Below, in pieces: positions 12,629-24,053 of a DNA stretch of 64,000 nt. The DNA is taken from contig NC_064756.1 of assembly GCF_011397635.1 (NCBI RefSeq), forward strand, positions 35,502,996 to 35,566,995. Direction: 5' to 3'. The DNA comes from Epinephelus fuscoguttatus (lineage: Eukaryota; Chordata; Actinopteri; Perciformes; Serranidae). How positions within the stretch are numbered: position 1 is the first letter of the stretch; every line of letters begins with the position of its first letter. The translations under genes and the position numbers were made by a program. A model generated the notes under the pieces. It saw only the letters and a list, made by a program, of their open reading frames with translations, was not told the origin of the DNA and did not search any database.

Positions 12629-14535
12629 TTAAGAACCGATTTCGACCATAATGAGAAAAGTGTGTGCCTATCGCGTAACATTTCAAAGTATATGATCTTG
12701 TATGATAATGTAGCACCCTTAGTCTTGACTTTTAGGTTTAATGGATACTCATATCGCTCTAGGTCCGGTAGGAGTTGCACCAGGAAGTGACTCACAAAAG
12801 GGAGTGGGTGTTGGCATTTGAACAGGTGATATTTTAATATCAATGCAAAACAAATGATATACATCAACAGCTTGGCTGTGCATTTATTTACCAAAATAAG
12901 GCGCCATAAAATAAAAGAAAACCAAAAGAAGAGTCCATAGAACCCAAGCTCTCCTGCTCGAAGGGTTCTGGTAAGGTCAGCTCAAGAAAAAAAAAGGATC
13001 CAATGTGTGTGTATGTGTGTTCTGTGTATCAATGTCCATTCAGTTTCTTTTGTCCTCAATTTCTATAACTACTACCCGAGTAGGTGAGGAGTGTGTGTGT
13101 CTTATCTGTTCTCAGAGTGTGAGATTCAGATGATCTGGAGTCGTCAAGGTAGGTTCTGCAGCTGGCCACACTGCATCTCCAACTCTCTCTCTCTCAGAAT
13201 CGCTGGGCTGGGCTCGCCATCTTAATCATGTCTCTCTATTTCTCAGACAGTAGTTCAGACTAGCAAAAACCAACCGAGTCTCAAGCATTTACTCTCACAA
13301 AGGGGTTTTTCTCCTCGGCTCACAGCTTATCGGGATGAAACCTGGATTCGCCTGTGACTACCAGGTCTGCCTGCGGACTTCTCTGCCTTCATCCGTGGCT
13401 GTCTGCTACTCTTTGCTTCGTGTTTTCTTTGTTTTTTCTGCAACCAACTCTCTCGATATGGTCTGCTCTGCTGCCGTTTGTTTTGTGTCCGAGAGAAAAT
13501 GGCGTCTGCTCACGGGTGCAGACGCCATTTTCTCTCAGACACAAAACAAACGGCAGAGAGAAAATGGCGTCTGCACCCGTGAGCAGTTTTGTGTCTGAGA
13601 GAAAATGGCATCTGCTCACGGGTGCAGACTTCACGCGATACCTGACCTAGGTTCACGGGGAATACAGACACTAACAGGGGAACACTGCCCCCTACTGGAG
13701 GTTTACTGGAACTGTCTAAATGACAAATATAGGGTTAGCAACCTGATTTTTCATGCTGGTTACAATAAGAAGCATTAAGTTTCTTTTGAAATAAAGTAAT
13801 TAGCCTGTTTACAACTACAACTTTATCAGATCCGCCCACTTTGGCGGTTAAAAACATCAGCGCCGCTCTCTTGTATTTCCTCTCTGCTCTTTCTCTTGTG
13901 CTCTTCTTCTTGTTTTTGCTCTTTTCATATCTTAGCCTCTTTCATATTTACGTTTTAGTTATGCTTTTTTACTCTTATGATCAACGTTATTTTAAACTTT
14001 TAAGTTTTGCTTATCTGGTTTTCTTTTATCTCCAGTGTTTTCAACATTTGTATGCACGTTAATAGTAACTTTGATTTCACTATTATTATAAGCGAGTAAT
14101 TATAACAAAGTAGACAAGTGCCCTTTTCGACCTGCCTCTTCAACCAAAGATTCATCTAATCCAGCAGCTGCCAGCCACTTGCCACAGTGGTTCTTTTGCC
14201 AAACCCCATAGGCTTTCTGCAGCATAAAGCAACCAACGTTGGGGTACCCTCAGGGCTTCACAGGCTCAAATGCTCCCCCCACCACAATGCGCCAGCTGGT
14301 TTCATTCAGCTGGAAAGTCTGGGAGCTGCAAAGTGACAGTTCAGGGCCCCAGGAGAAATGCCTGCATGATTCGCTGCTAAGAAGGGAGGCAACAAACTCT
14401 CCTCACAGGTGACCCGTTGGGCAGTGGTATCCTCATTCATGTATTCAGTTGTTACCTATTTAGCTTAGATAAATTTTCATTTATCGCCAAGCCATTGTCT
14501 GTAGATATTTCTCAAAACATTTTCAAAAAGGTATT
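12629..14535. other. End of copy A, hairpin and adjoining non-coding DNA
   Basis: Bases to about 13200 belong to the duplicated segment and hold no gene that I can support. Beyond that is the hairpin repeat at 13473-13630, then T-rich sequence with a chance ORF at 13841-14062, then low-complexity intergenic DNA. Confidence 0.5.
13473..13554. repeat. 37-bp-arm hairpin (inverted repeat)
   Basis: The arms 13473-13509 and 13518-13554 are reverse complements with one mismatch, around the 8-base loop TCACGGGT. The following bases (about 13555-13630) repeat the AGAGAAAATGGCGTCTGC core twice more in alternating orientation with the same CACGGGTGCAGAC word. Chance ORFs on both strands run through it. 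Confidence 0.9.
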
Positions 14536-14740
14536 TCCCCTACATTAATCATTATGTTGAGGATACAAATTGAGTTCAAATAGTGTTTAACAGGACAATA
14601 AACAATAAAGCTGACAGTTTGGCCATATTATCTTAAACCACCCATTTAGACATGAAAGCAAAACTCAGTTCACTTGAAGTGCTGCTTTGAAAAACTTTTC
14701 ACAACTTCACAGGATCATTTGTCTATGTGACAGTGAGTCT
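14535..14740. repeat. Diverged partial copy of the duplicated segment
   Basis: Matches 525-725 (words TTGAGTTCAAATAGTGTTTA and ACAACTTCACAGGATCATTT) with more differences than copies A and B show between each other. Together with 15985-16368, which matches 1628-2000, it marks an older third version of the locus. Confidence 0.75.
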
Positions 14741-14743
14741 CCT

Positions 14744-15508
14744 TGTAACGGGTGTAGGATGAACCCAATTGCAGCACAAATGAACCAGGTTTGCAGTGTA
14801 ACAGCTTTTATTCAGCAGGTAAATGCAAGCACACAGACAATCACTTGATGTGTCAGTGGGTATGGCAGGATAACGCCGGTCTCCCGTGTGGTAAGCAAGG
14901 ACTTTACCACAAGACCAACAGGGCAGGCAGGAATCACAGTGAGGCTCGTGAGCAGTTAATTGTCCACAGTTCTCAACAGGCTCAACGAGTGTGTTGGAGG
15001 GGAAATGTCTCAAATTCACTGCTGTTGGAAGTCTTCCTGGCAGTTGGTACAGATGAGGGCTGGGAACGGATCCGGACCTTGAGACGAAGTCGGGTAGGCT
15101 GACGGTACCAGAGATGAGGAGCTGACGGGGTGTAGCTGACACAGTGGATCTACCGGCAGAGCAGGAACAGGCTGAGTGCCAACCAGCCACAGACTGACGA
15201 CGGACAGAAAGCAGGCAGGCAATACTCGTAGTCGAGGACAGAAGGCTGGTGGATTTACCGGGGCTGAGACGTGAAGCAAAGGTCGGAGGCGAGTCGGGTC
15301 GATACCAGGGAAGCAGTCCGGAAACAAACGCTGGAGAGTCAGGCATGAGAGCGAAGACAATCTGGCAAAGAGTGAGTGGAGTGAGGCTGCATATAAGCTG
15401 GCTTGATTGGAGATGGTGAGCAGGTGACAGCAGCAGGTGAAAGCAGTGAAGCTGATGAGGGGTGTGGCTGAGCAGCAGAGCAGGGGAGAGGGAGAGCAGA
15501 CTGTGACA
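14744..15508 (+). mobile_element. Solo LTR, 765 bp
   Basis: Begins TGTAACGGGTGTAGG and ends GACTGTGACA, flanked by the 5-bp repeat CTCCT (14739-14743 and 15509-15513). The first bases resemble the LTRs at 1765 and 28742 (TG-AACNGGTG...ACCCAA-TGCAG). It lies in the older locus copy. Long minus-strand frames across it are chance. Confidence 0.75.
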
Positions 15509-15984
15509 CTCCTAAGTACAGGGTAACAGCAGTAACAGCGCCAGGTCACCATCGGTTGGGCATCCCTCCTTCTCTTTCAGCTCTCGCCAGCGTGTGAAAG
15601 CCGGGCCAATATTAATCCTTGTTCAAGCTCTTGATTTATCGCTCTCCTGTTTTATTTCTTTGTCTCCTTGGACAACACCTTCACCTCCTTCTTCCTTTTC
15701 TTTATCACTTCAGCCATGACAACCATGTCTAACTTCATTCACCTCTGTTCGGTTACGCTACTCTAAAGAGAGGAAGGGGATATGACGTATGCCATAAAGC
15801 AGCCAAATTTTGTAGTCTTTTTTGTGTCTGGGTTCCTACCCGACCCTGAAACTGCATAGTGCCAGTGCAAGTGAAACAGATGCTCTCAAGCAATGACGGA
15901 TGTGTCATCCAACCTATTGTGAGTTGATGTACCATCACAAGGATCTTGGATATATATTTTGAGGGCTCAAAAACTCAGTTGTGT

Positions 15985-16368
15985 TGCTTTAAGATATTTT
16001 AATAAATGCCAAAAATGTCAACCTGCTGGTGGCCCTGCAGGAAATTTCAGGGGATAACCAAAGACAGTAGGATTTCTCCTGAAGAGCATGTGTTGTTCAT
16101 ACATGCAATTATGAACCAAAAAGTGTCAATCTGTAACAGGTGGTGTTTGGACCCAATAGCAGCACAACAGAGACCAGAAACAGTTAGTAATAATGTGTAT
16201 TGTTATTATTTAGTAGGTACAGAGTAGGGATTCAAAACAACACCCGGTTCAGTTCTACTCTCTGGGATAGTCTCTTCTCAAAGTTCTTGGCAGCCCAGCT
16301 GGTGTGGCAGGCTAATCCAGGCCAAGAGGTAGGCAGGTGAGCAGGGGTGCTAGCTCAACAACAAACAG
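15985..16368. repeat. Second piece of the diverged locus copy
   Basis: Matches 1628-2000 closely, including the LTR 5' end and its CAATC flank, then diverges at a run of CAACAACAA. Confidence 0.85.
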
Positions 16369-16930
16369 TTCAATTCAGCAGTAAGCAACAGTACCGTGGA
16401 GAAGCAGGTAGGTTCGTAGTTTAGGAGGCAGGAAATCCGGAAGCAGGTAAATACACAGTCCAAACAGACAAACTAGAAGGAAGCACGCAGAAGGCAGGTC
16501 GAGGCCAGGCGGAGGGTTGAGAAGACAGCAGGTGAGTACTCACAGGATGCACACACGATGGCGAGTGTGGTGACATGGTGAAAATCTCTGGACCACAGGA
16601 GACCCCAGGTAAGCTGAGTGGAACACTCACTGTAGCGCTGTCATCGTTGTCGGGTGAAAATGCCAAGCAGCCACAGGCAAACAGGAGCCAAGGACACAGA
16701 AGCAGGTCTCTTGGTTAGAAACAGAAATCTGAGGCACTTACTGAGAATCAGAGGAAGAAGGCAGGTCAGAGGCAGGCAGGGTCGGCGCAATGTTTTTACT
16801 TCAACACAAAACACAGTGTACTCTTCTGAGGATTCACCATCTCCTTTATTTCTCGCGCTTACAGAGCTCAACATTAAGCGGAACCACAACAACCCAAATC
16901 TTATTCCTTCACCTCCCAGAGGTGAGGTAT
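16132..16930 (+). mobile_element. LTR-like element, 3' end unclear
   Basis: Begins TGTAACAGGTGG after CAATC, like the LTRs at 1765 and 36416, but keeps about 430 bp of internal sequence (16370-16800) that those copies lack. The words at 16810-16930 (CACAGTGTACTC to CACCTCCCAGAGGTGA) match 2190-2290. I do not see the TGTGACA end, so the 3' end is probably lost. Bases 16637-16709 are the match to the window's first bases. Confidence 0.55.
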
Positions 16931-17084
16931 ACTACATCCCTCCCTTCTCAGATGCTAACTCACTTGAATTTCCCTTGGGGATGAATACATTTCTTTCTAT
17001 TCTATTCTAATATCTCAGGAATATAAACATGCCTAACTATGAAACTCCATTCACACATTCTGCTGTTGATAACACATTCAACTT

Positions 17085-17465
17085 TCAATATGCAACATTT
17101 TTAAGTCCTCACTTGTCATAGTCTCTATACAGACTCTACATTCAGTGAACGTAGTGGAACAGCGGAAGAGCCCTGGTTTCCGGTTGTAGGTTGTTTGTAG
17201 TCCGCGTGATATTGACCAATCGCGTTTGAGCCGGCTGCTAACGAGGCGGAACATAATTGGCGTCACTGCGAACTCTGAATCCATCGCAATGGTTCAGCAT
17301 ATTTACTTTTATAAGCGGAAGTTGGAAACAGAAATTCGCCTCCTCCACCCAAATCAAACCGGAATGCCAAAAAATCAGGAGTCTGCCCCCAGAGGCTGTA
17401 TCGCCGTCTGCCGGAAGTCAGACACCAAATACAGCAGATGGATTACGAGAATGCACTTGCCATAA
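17085..17465 (+). repeat. Dispersed repeat, plus-orientation copy
   Basis: Reverse complement of 22665-23060 with roughly four in five bases alike; shared words include GGAAGAGCCCTGGTTTCCGG and GAGGCGGAACATAATTGG. Ends or target duplications are not clear, so the class is unknown. Confidence 0.6.
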
Positions 17466-17561
17466 CTCACACTAAATACAGGTATTTACTGCAAACATGT
17501 AGTGAATAACCATTTATGCTCAAACAGGAATTTAACCAATCTTTCCCTTCACAAAGCACCG

Positions 17562-17599
17562 CTTTTCTTTTCTTTTCTTTTCTTTTCTTTTCTTTTCTT
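17562..17599. repeat. (TTTTC)n microsatellite
   Basis: About seven uninterrupted CTTTT units. Confidence 0.9.
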
Positions 17600-17619
17600 A
17601 GAGACACATGACCTGAATG

Positions 17620-18200
17620 GTGAGGGGTGGACTACCCTGCCATTAAGACAACACCGTAGATCTTTCTGCTCCATTATAGCAAATGTCTGTCTAAGTGACA
17701 TAGTCTGTTAGATGGGCTGGCCTTCGCCTGGCTCTTTGAGGTTGAGCTCCCTGCTGGGGAATTTTATCTGTGGCCTGCATTTCAACAGGTTGACACAGCG
17801 AGGGGTGCTACAGTAGGCCATAAGGAAAACATCAAGCTCAGTGCACCAGTCTTCACCTTCAGACTGAGCTGCACATATGGCCTTACAAAGGGTCCTGTTC
17901 TGTCTTTCAGCTTCACCATTTGCCTGAGGCCAGTATGGTGTGACATGGCAGTGTGTGATGCCATTTTCTTTGAGATATGTTTTGTTAATCTAATTGCACT
18001 CCATGAGTTGTAAATGAGTGTCTCAAACATTTTATTATGTGCCTTGATGTGTGGTTCCTGAGAATATCTGCAGTCACCCACCTTGAATAATAGTCAGTAG
18101 TAGTAGGTGGTCTCCTGTCTGCCATGGCTTGGCTGGGAGCTCTAGAAGGGTCGTGCTGTGAAGAAGAGCTGTTGAGTTGGCTGGTAGGCCTTAATAATGA
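17620..18200 (-). pseudogene. Ty3/Gypsy-type integrase remnant
   Basis: Reading the minus strand in shifting frames gives integrase core fragments: DYYSRWV (the first catalytic Asp region), SRHIIKCLRHSFTTHG, then YWPQANGEAERQNRT, where the N-G-E-A-E-R match places the catalytic Glu. Integrases of Ty3/Gypsy LTR retrotransposons join element DNA to the genome. The frame is broken several times and no LTR, protease or reverse transcriptase is seen next to it. Confidence 0.75.
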
Positions 18201-19079
18201 TGATAAACTCAAGTTATTTAGCACCTTTCAGAACCAAAGTTGTTTTTCAGGGTAATTAGGTGTCAACTGTAAAACAAAAAGTCTTATACTTTCCAAAGCA
18301 GTGAACATGAGGTAATGAGCAAAATGAAATCCGATGATACAGAATGTATGTAGCAATAGCAATAATGACGATGAAGCAATTGGCAAGATGCTGCAATATC
18401 TGAATAAAAATGACAGCTGTCCAAGGCCCAGAATGAGGCCCAGAAGCACTTAACTCTTAAGGTCAAGTATTTGGCAGAACATGTTTTTCAGAAATTGAGC
18501 AATCTTAAATGGTCTCACTCTGGGAGAAGTCTTAGAACAGAGTGACAGACATTGTGATAGGAAACATTTTGGTTTGAAAAAGGATGTCGGCAGAACAAAG
18601 TGTGGTGGAACACCAAGTGAGATAAACATACGAGCAACTTCACACAAAGCACACACACTCACACACACATACATGGAAAGTTAGTTATGATGTTTATCGA
18701 GTCTTCCTTCAATAACCACACATTAACCAAAGCATTGTTTAAACCTAAGTATCTGCTACATAATAACATGCAAATGTAACATATCCATAGCTTGCAGAAA
18801 TGTACATGGCCATTTTATTTTCTGGCCAGTGGGTTGAAATGAACACATTAATCATTTCAGGTTGCAAATACCAAATGCCTAGTGGGAAGTTTGTCATGTT
18901 ATCAGCACACTTATAGCCTTCAGTATTTCAAAGGAGTGAAGTCCAAGCAGCAACCTGCAAGGCTGAGAAATAAAGCTGATGAGGAAGTGCCCAAACTGCA
19001 GTTCATCAAATGGCCACTTGAGGATGGCTCCAAAGCAGAGTAAATCCCCATAGACAGCCATGTTAACATCGTCGCCTGC
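18201..19079. other. Intergenic, no gene seen
   Basis: AT-rich sequence with a short CA-rich tract at about 18645-18670. Frames here are short and lack recognisable motifs. Confidence 0.5.
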
Positions 19080-19580
19080 AGCTAGTCCAAAATGCCGCGG
19101 CTCGCCTTCAAAATTCTGTTGTTTGTTTTTAAAATCTTACATGGATTGGCCCCTCAGTATCTGGCGGAGCTGTTAAAAACTCACAATCCAGTCAGAGCCC
19201 TTAGGTCTTCAGGTGATCTGCTGCTTGAAGTGCCCAGATCAAGGCTTAAAACTAAAGGCGACCGAGCATTTTCAGTGGCTGCTCCCAAGCTCTGGAATAG
19301 CTTGTCATTGCATGTTAGACATGCAGAATCCCTGGGAAGATTTAAATCATCGTTAAAAACTCACCTTTTCTCGTTAGCTTTTGAACCCGTTTTTTTTTTT
19401 TATGTGAAATTGATGTTGTTTCTAACTGTTTGTCTGTTTTTATATTTTGGTATTTATCATTCTATTTATGTGGTATTGTAATTTTCACAGTGTTCTTGTA
19501 AAGCACTTTGGTGACTTCTGTCTTTTTAAATGTGCTATAGAAATAAATGTGACCTTGACCTTGACCCTTGACCTATAAAT
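19080..19580 (+). mobile_element. L2/CR1-like LINE 3' end
   Basis: A 129-residue frame (19092-19481) matches the familiar C-terminal tail of L2-group LINE polyproteins: FKILHGLAPQYLAELL, then LRSSGDLLLEVPRSRLKTKG, then DRAFSVAAPKLWNSLSLHVR. It is followed by GTGCTATAGAAATAAA and a short (TTGACC)n tail at 19551-19575, as in L2-type 3' ends. The rest of the element is missing, the usual result of 5' truncation. Confidence 0.8.
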
Positions 19581-19850
19581 TGTATGTTTTGTAACCATTT
19601 GTAACAGGATTGGTGTTTTGTTTGTTGCTGATCTGAAGTCATATCAAATTAAAATCAATCAAGGGATGAAACAGAGAAGGTTGTATGGGTCACTTTAATG
19701 TTAGTAAAATTACAGGGAATGGGATTGAATATTCATCAGTACAATAGGATCACACATGTACACATGCACAGAGAATGACATCCAGATAAACATATTTAAA
19801 TATGTTATATATATCATATATAGTGTAACATCATAACAATAATTCATCAA

Positions 19851-20783
19851 TCAAATAAATGATGATTGTTTCGTAAACAAGCCACAGAGAGCATAGCATT
19901 TAAGTGCATGAAAAAACTTTTCATCCCTGACACCATAAATGAGAGGATTCAGACATCTCGGAGCAAGAATAAAAGTAATGTAATTAAAGTACCTGACATC
20001 AATGTATAACCTGAAATTAATCTGAAGTACAGCAGCTTCTATGAGTGGACACCACAGCTGGATGAGACAGAGCAGCAGCTGGAAAGCATGAAGAATTACT
20101 GTTCGGAGTCCTTTCCATGTTGACTTTTTATTCTCTCCTGATGCCGTTTTGGCCACTTTCATTATTTTAACATAGGAGAAAACAATAGCAATACACATAA
20201 TCAAGAAGTAAAACTGACTTATAGCTGCCCTAAGATGACCCTGCCACTTGTGGGAGATGAACACTTCCACGGAGCACAGTCTGCTCTTGGTATAGAGGCT
20301 GTGGGTCGTAAATGCAAAGAAAATAGAGAGGTAAACAATACAGGGTACACAGCTGAGGCCATGAATTACCAGGATACAGTGCAGAGCTCTGTGTGTGGAG
20401 CACAACTGTCCATGGCGCAGGGGCATGCAAATTGCCACATAGCGCTCCAGAGTCATTGCTGTCAGAGTAACTGGTGTGACAAAATTGCACAGAGACAAAA
20501 CAATATACATAATAAGACACAACCACATTTGTATGGTATACTGAAGATAGGACATAATGAGCAGGATATCAGTCATGACTAAAAACAGACAATCAGACAG
20601 TAGTGCTGTAGCAAATAAGATGTAGCGCACGGTTGTGTAGAAGAAATCTTTCATAAAGAAAGTTGTGATCATCAAAAAGTTGATGAAAAGAAAAACTGAC
20701 ACAAAAACTTGAACTAAAATGACCTGATCACTGATCGTGTACACTGAGGATTCACTGCCATTAACTGAGTTATTGGCAGCCAT
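19851..20783 (-). CDS. Odorant receptor 131-2-like, intact
   Basis: A 310-residue class A G-protein-coupled receptor encoded in one exon, as usual for vertebrate odorant receptors; it would sit in olfactory neuron membranes and signal through a G protein. Visible features: two N-glycosylation sequons in the N-terminus (N4, N8), Cys89 at the top of TM3 with Cys170 in loop 2 as the likely disulfide, MTLERYVAIC at 110-119 (the DRY-region motif of this family), QFYFLIMCIAIVFSYVKI as TM5 (190-207), LRTVILHAFQLLLC as TM6 (226-239), and NPLIYGVRDEKF (279-290) ending TM7. No stop or frameshift is present. The ATG at 20781-20783 gives a normal-length N-terminus. It lies between the two broken paralogues and faces the other way. 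The OR131-like assignment rests on recall of the family; the ligand is unknown. Confidence 0.93.
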   Translation of the reverse strand: MAANNSVNGSESSVYTISDQVILVQVFVSVFLFINFLMITTFFMKDFFYTTVRYILFATALLSDCLFLVMTDILLIMSYLQYTIQMWLCLIMYIVLSLCNFVTPVTLTAMTLERYVAICMPLRHGQLCSTHRALHCILVIHGLSCVPCIVYLSIFFAFTTHSLYTKSRLCSVEVFISHKWQGHLRAAISQFYFLIMCIAIVFSYVKIMKVAKTASGENKKSTWKGLRTVILHAFQLLLCLIQLWCPLIEAAVLQINFRLYIDVRYFNYITFILAPRCLNPLIYGVRDEKFFHALKCYALCGLFTKQSSFI

Positions 20784-20973
20784 ATATTTCTCTGTTTAAA
20801 CAAAAAAAAAAGCTTTTCAAGGGTTTTAGACAGGGCCCAAACTCATGTATTGTAGCTCTAAAGACAGATCCAAAATGAAAGAACTTTAATGTGACTAAAC
20901 TGTGTCTGTCAGTGTAATCTAAAATACTGTGTTTGTATAAGTTGGATGCACAGTTTTTTTTTTTGTTGCACAA

Positions 20974-22059
20974 AGATCAAAATATTTTCAATTTTAACAA
21001 CCTCACAGCTGCAACTGGTAGAATTTTAGCTGATTAAACCAAAAACAATACATGTAAGTATAATATCACTTGTACCCACAATAAATTTGATAGAAACACA
21101 CACACAAAACAAGCATATGCAATACCTCACATTACCAAACCATCCCTGCAGTTACAACTGTGGCACACAGTTCTATAGATGAATGGCTTCTGCTGAGCTC
21201 CCTCTGAGAGAGGACTGTGTATGGAGACTTTATAGGGGCAACGATGACAAATCACAGCATCATCAGTTATTTTCATTTTCAAATATTGCAAACAGTGTGT
21301 AAGAAAGTTTGTGTATTGTATGTCATGTGGGTCAATGTTAGCTTAAACCTGCATTAACTGATTTTTCTTTGACCAACTCGGGGAAAGCTTTGAACACAAC
21401 ACTGATAGATTGAGTCAACTTTTAAGTTGATGTAGTGAACTTGTTAGCCAACAGTTGCTAATTTAAACATTCAGCAGGTGCGAAGCAACATAATCATTCA
21501 TTTGATGAATGACAGTCCATATATTGACTCTCTTTTAGCTCTTTTTTAGTCTCCACCAACTCCTAAGGGAAATATCTGTCCCTTTTTAGCTGCTAAATGC
21601 TCCACTGTGTTCACCAGCTAGTCTCTAACCGTGTCTGTCTGCTGTTTGGTGCTGAGCAGTAGAGTGTGGATACCCAACTCAAGCCTTTACAAGCAATATT
21701 TGGGTCGGGTTCAGCCTATTAATGATGGACCCACTGTCTGCATTGGGCTACTTTTTGATCGGTGCTTGGGTTTTTCATTGATGTGACAATATTTGAACAC
21801 AACACATAGCTTTTTTCTCAGGTGGTAAATGTTCATGTCAGTTAACATTAGCTAGCCAGAAGAGGACGCTCTCTGTCATCACCCTCTAGCTAGCAGCAGC
21901 AGCAGCAGCGAACGGAACTTTAGGTGGATAGTGCTTTTGCCATCCATTGTGGATACTATCCTACTAAATCGACAATTAAATCCAAAATGAACACCAACAA
22001 CACATTACAGACATCCCAACTAAGCAACGAGACTATGAAAATCCAAAACTAAACGAAAA
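20974..22059. other. Upstream flank of the receptor and intergenic DNA
   Basis: Apart from the candidate promoter I see no gene. A short (CAG)n run lies at 21894-21908. Confidence 0.5.
21190..21240 (-). promoter_or_regulatory. Candidate receptor promoter
   Basis: On the minus strand TATAAAGTCTCC (TATAAA at 21229-21234) lies about 450 bp upstream of the receptor ATG. The next bases, CTCTCTCAGAGGGAGCTCAG, resemble a block at 6305-6340 upstream of the copy A receptor (CTCTCTCAGAGGGCTGCAG). Conservation between paralogues beyond the coding region suggests a regulatory or 5' exon role. Confidence 0.35.
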
Positions 22060-22400
22060 AAAAAAAAAGTCACCTTACAAACATATATCCATTTCAGACA
22101 CCTCCATAACACTCCCAACCACAAAATGGGAAAATGACTTGGCTCTCTCTCCCAACCCCAACTTCTAGATACAAATCAATAACAACAACTTCTCTCTGAC
22201 AACTAACAGAAATTTACAACTTATACAATATAAAACCATCCACAGAACCCACATCACGCAGAGTAAAATGTTTAAAATGGGATTGGCTGACACAGAAACC
22301 TGCTCACAATGCACACTGGGTAGCACAGATAATTATATGCTATGCTTGGGTCTGTCGACCAGTTCACTCCTTCTGGACAGCAGTCACAACAATAGCATGA
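22060..22400 (+). pseudogene. L1-type LINE ORF2 C-terminal fragment
   Basis: Plus-strand reading gives LIQYKTIHRTHITQSKMFKMG followed by a Cys-x2-Cys pair (CSQC), which is the C-terminal Cys-rich part of fish L1-type ORF2 proteins. It is short, carries an in-frame stop and has neither reverse transcriptase nor a poly(A) end. Confidence 0.65.
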
Positions 22401-22664
22401 TAAGGACAAACTTGTCCTTGATTGATTGCTACTTGGCCTGAGCCATACTCTACTGATCAGCAGTGTTGGGCATGTTACTTTAAAAAAGCAATTCTTTATA
22501 GTTACTAGTTGCTTCTCCCAAAAACTAACTGAGTTAGTAACTGAATTACTCCACTATAAAAGTAACTAGTTACCAGGGAAAGTAACTATTGTGTTACTCT
22601 TTTTTCTTTTTTTTTTTTCAAGTTTAAATATGTCTAAGAATTTGGATTTTTTTCTCAGCAGGTT

Positions 22665-23060
22665 TCACAAGCCAGTTGCATAGAGCACATTCTCGGAACC
22701 CATCAGCTGTATTCCGCGTCTGACTTCCGGCAGACGGCGATATAGCCTCTGGGGGCAGACCCCCAGTTTTTTGGCATTCTGGTTTGATTTGGTCGGAGGA
22801 GGCGAATTTCCGTTTCCGTCTTCCGTTTATATATAAGTAAATATGCTGAACCACTGCGATGTATTCAGAGTTTGCAGTGACACCAATTATGTTCCGCCTC
22901 ATTAGTTCACCGCACAAACCATTTAACCTGGCAACAACTGCAGCCGGCTCAAACGTGATTGGTCAATATCACACTGACTACAAACAGCCTACAACCGGAA
23001 ACCAGGGCTCTTCCGCTCTTCTTCCGGAGGCATGATCTCCATGGTTTGCCTACAGACTCT
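22665..23060 (-). repeat. Dispersed repeat, minus-orientation copy
   Basis: Inverted partner of 17085-17465. It sits inside the hAT element, so it moved or duplicated after the hAT arrived. Confidence 0.6.
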
Positions 23061-23404
23061 ACATTCACTGTCTGTATAGAGAGACTACATAGCGTAGAAC
23101 TGCATAGACAGGTAGTTACACAGAACTTTTAATATTTATTGCACCTCAACAGACCACAACTGGTAGACATACTGTACTTCAAGTATTTTCTTCATCACAA
23201 AAACACACAGTTTAACAATCAGAAATACTTTATGTATGAAGTGCTTTAACTCTCTGTAGTGTAAATTAAATAAATCAAACTTTCACACAACTGGTAGACA
23301 TACTGTACTTCAAGTATTTTCTTAAAAACAAAAGAAACAGTTTAACAATATGAAGTACTTTTAAAATAGTACTGAAAAAGTATATGAATTACTTGACAAA
23401 TCCA

Positions 23405-23510
23405 ACTTGAGCTCCTAAACATTCATTCATTCATTCATCTATCCATCCATACGCTCCATCCTAACACTCATCCATCCATGCATGCATGCATTCATTCATC
23501 CACCCAGCCA
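23405..23510. repeat. (ATTC)n/(ATCC)n simple repeat
   Basis: Imperfect tetranucleotide tract: CATTCATTCATTCATTCATC, then CATCCATCCA and GCATGCATGCATTCATTC. Confidence 0.8.
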
Positions 23511-23534
23511 ACCCAGTCATCTACTGTGACCATC

Positions 23535-24012
23535 TCAGCCATTAAACCAGTGATTGTATCTTAAAAGTAGAAGCTTTTCAAACTTCTGGTCAGAGAGCCT
23601 GTTCCTCTTTGGAGTGAAGACGAGCTTCCCCAGGCTAAACAGTCTCTCCACGGGGGCACTGGATGGAGTGGCTGCATTGTATTTGAGTGAAATTTTCTTT
23701 ACTAGTGGAAATCCATTAAGACTGTCCATCCCTTGTGCTCCTGATTTGAAATAATCCGTGACCTGACTTTTGGCAGTAGCAGAGGTGTCATCCTCATCCT
23801 CATCCTCAAAGGAAAATAACTCATGCTCTGTGGCTAAGTCAGTGTGTGTTGGTGTGCTGTTTGCCGGTCTTCATCTCGAGCACTTTTCCGGCAAGTTTAA
23901 ACCTGGGCAGAGTCACAGCAGCCAAGACAGCATTCTCACTTTCCAGCACCTCTGCAAATCTTGTTTTAATTGCCTGCAATGATATATAATGCAAAGGACA
24001 TATTATACTGAC

Positions 24013-24053
<41 letters not shown>

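Larger units (their letters stand above)
90..13200. repeat. Segmental duplication, copy A
   Basis: From GAACTGATTA at about 90 to CTCAGAATCG at about 13200 the sequence is collinear with 34728-46537. The copies differ by scattered substitutions and many one-base changes in homopolymer runs. Two large differences exist: copy A carries a 1650-bp transposon plus 8-bp target duplication (2344-4001), and copy B carries about 370 bp (42921-43293) absent here. Subtracting these, the two lengths agree within a few tens of bases. The segment contains a receptor pseudogene, a solo LTR and a Kolobok-like element, described separately. Confidence 0.95.

Noticed and set aside
13335-13650. Overlapping frames on both strands
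   Set aside because: They come from the hairpin repeat, which keeps frames open in both directions; residues such as ERKWRLLTGAD simply repeat.
14723-15552. Long minus-strand frames (207 and 178 residues)
   Set aside because: They lie in a solo LTR with TG...CA ends and 5-bp flanks, and are rich in low-complexity Ser/Cys/Leu without domain motifs.
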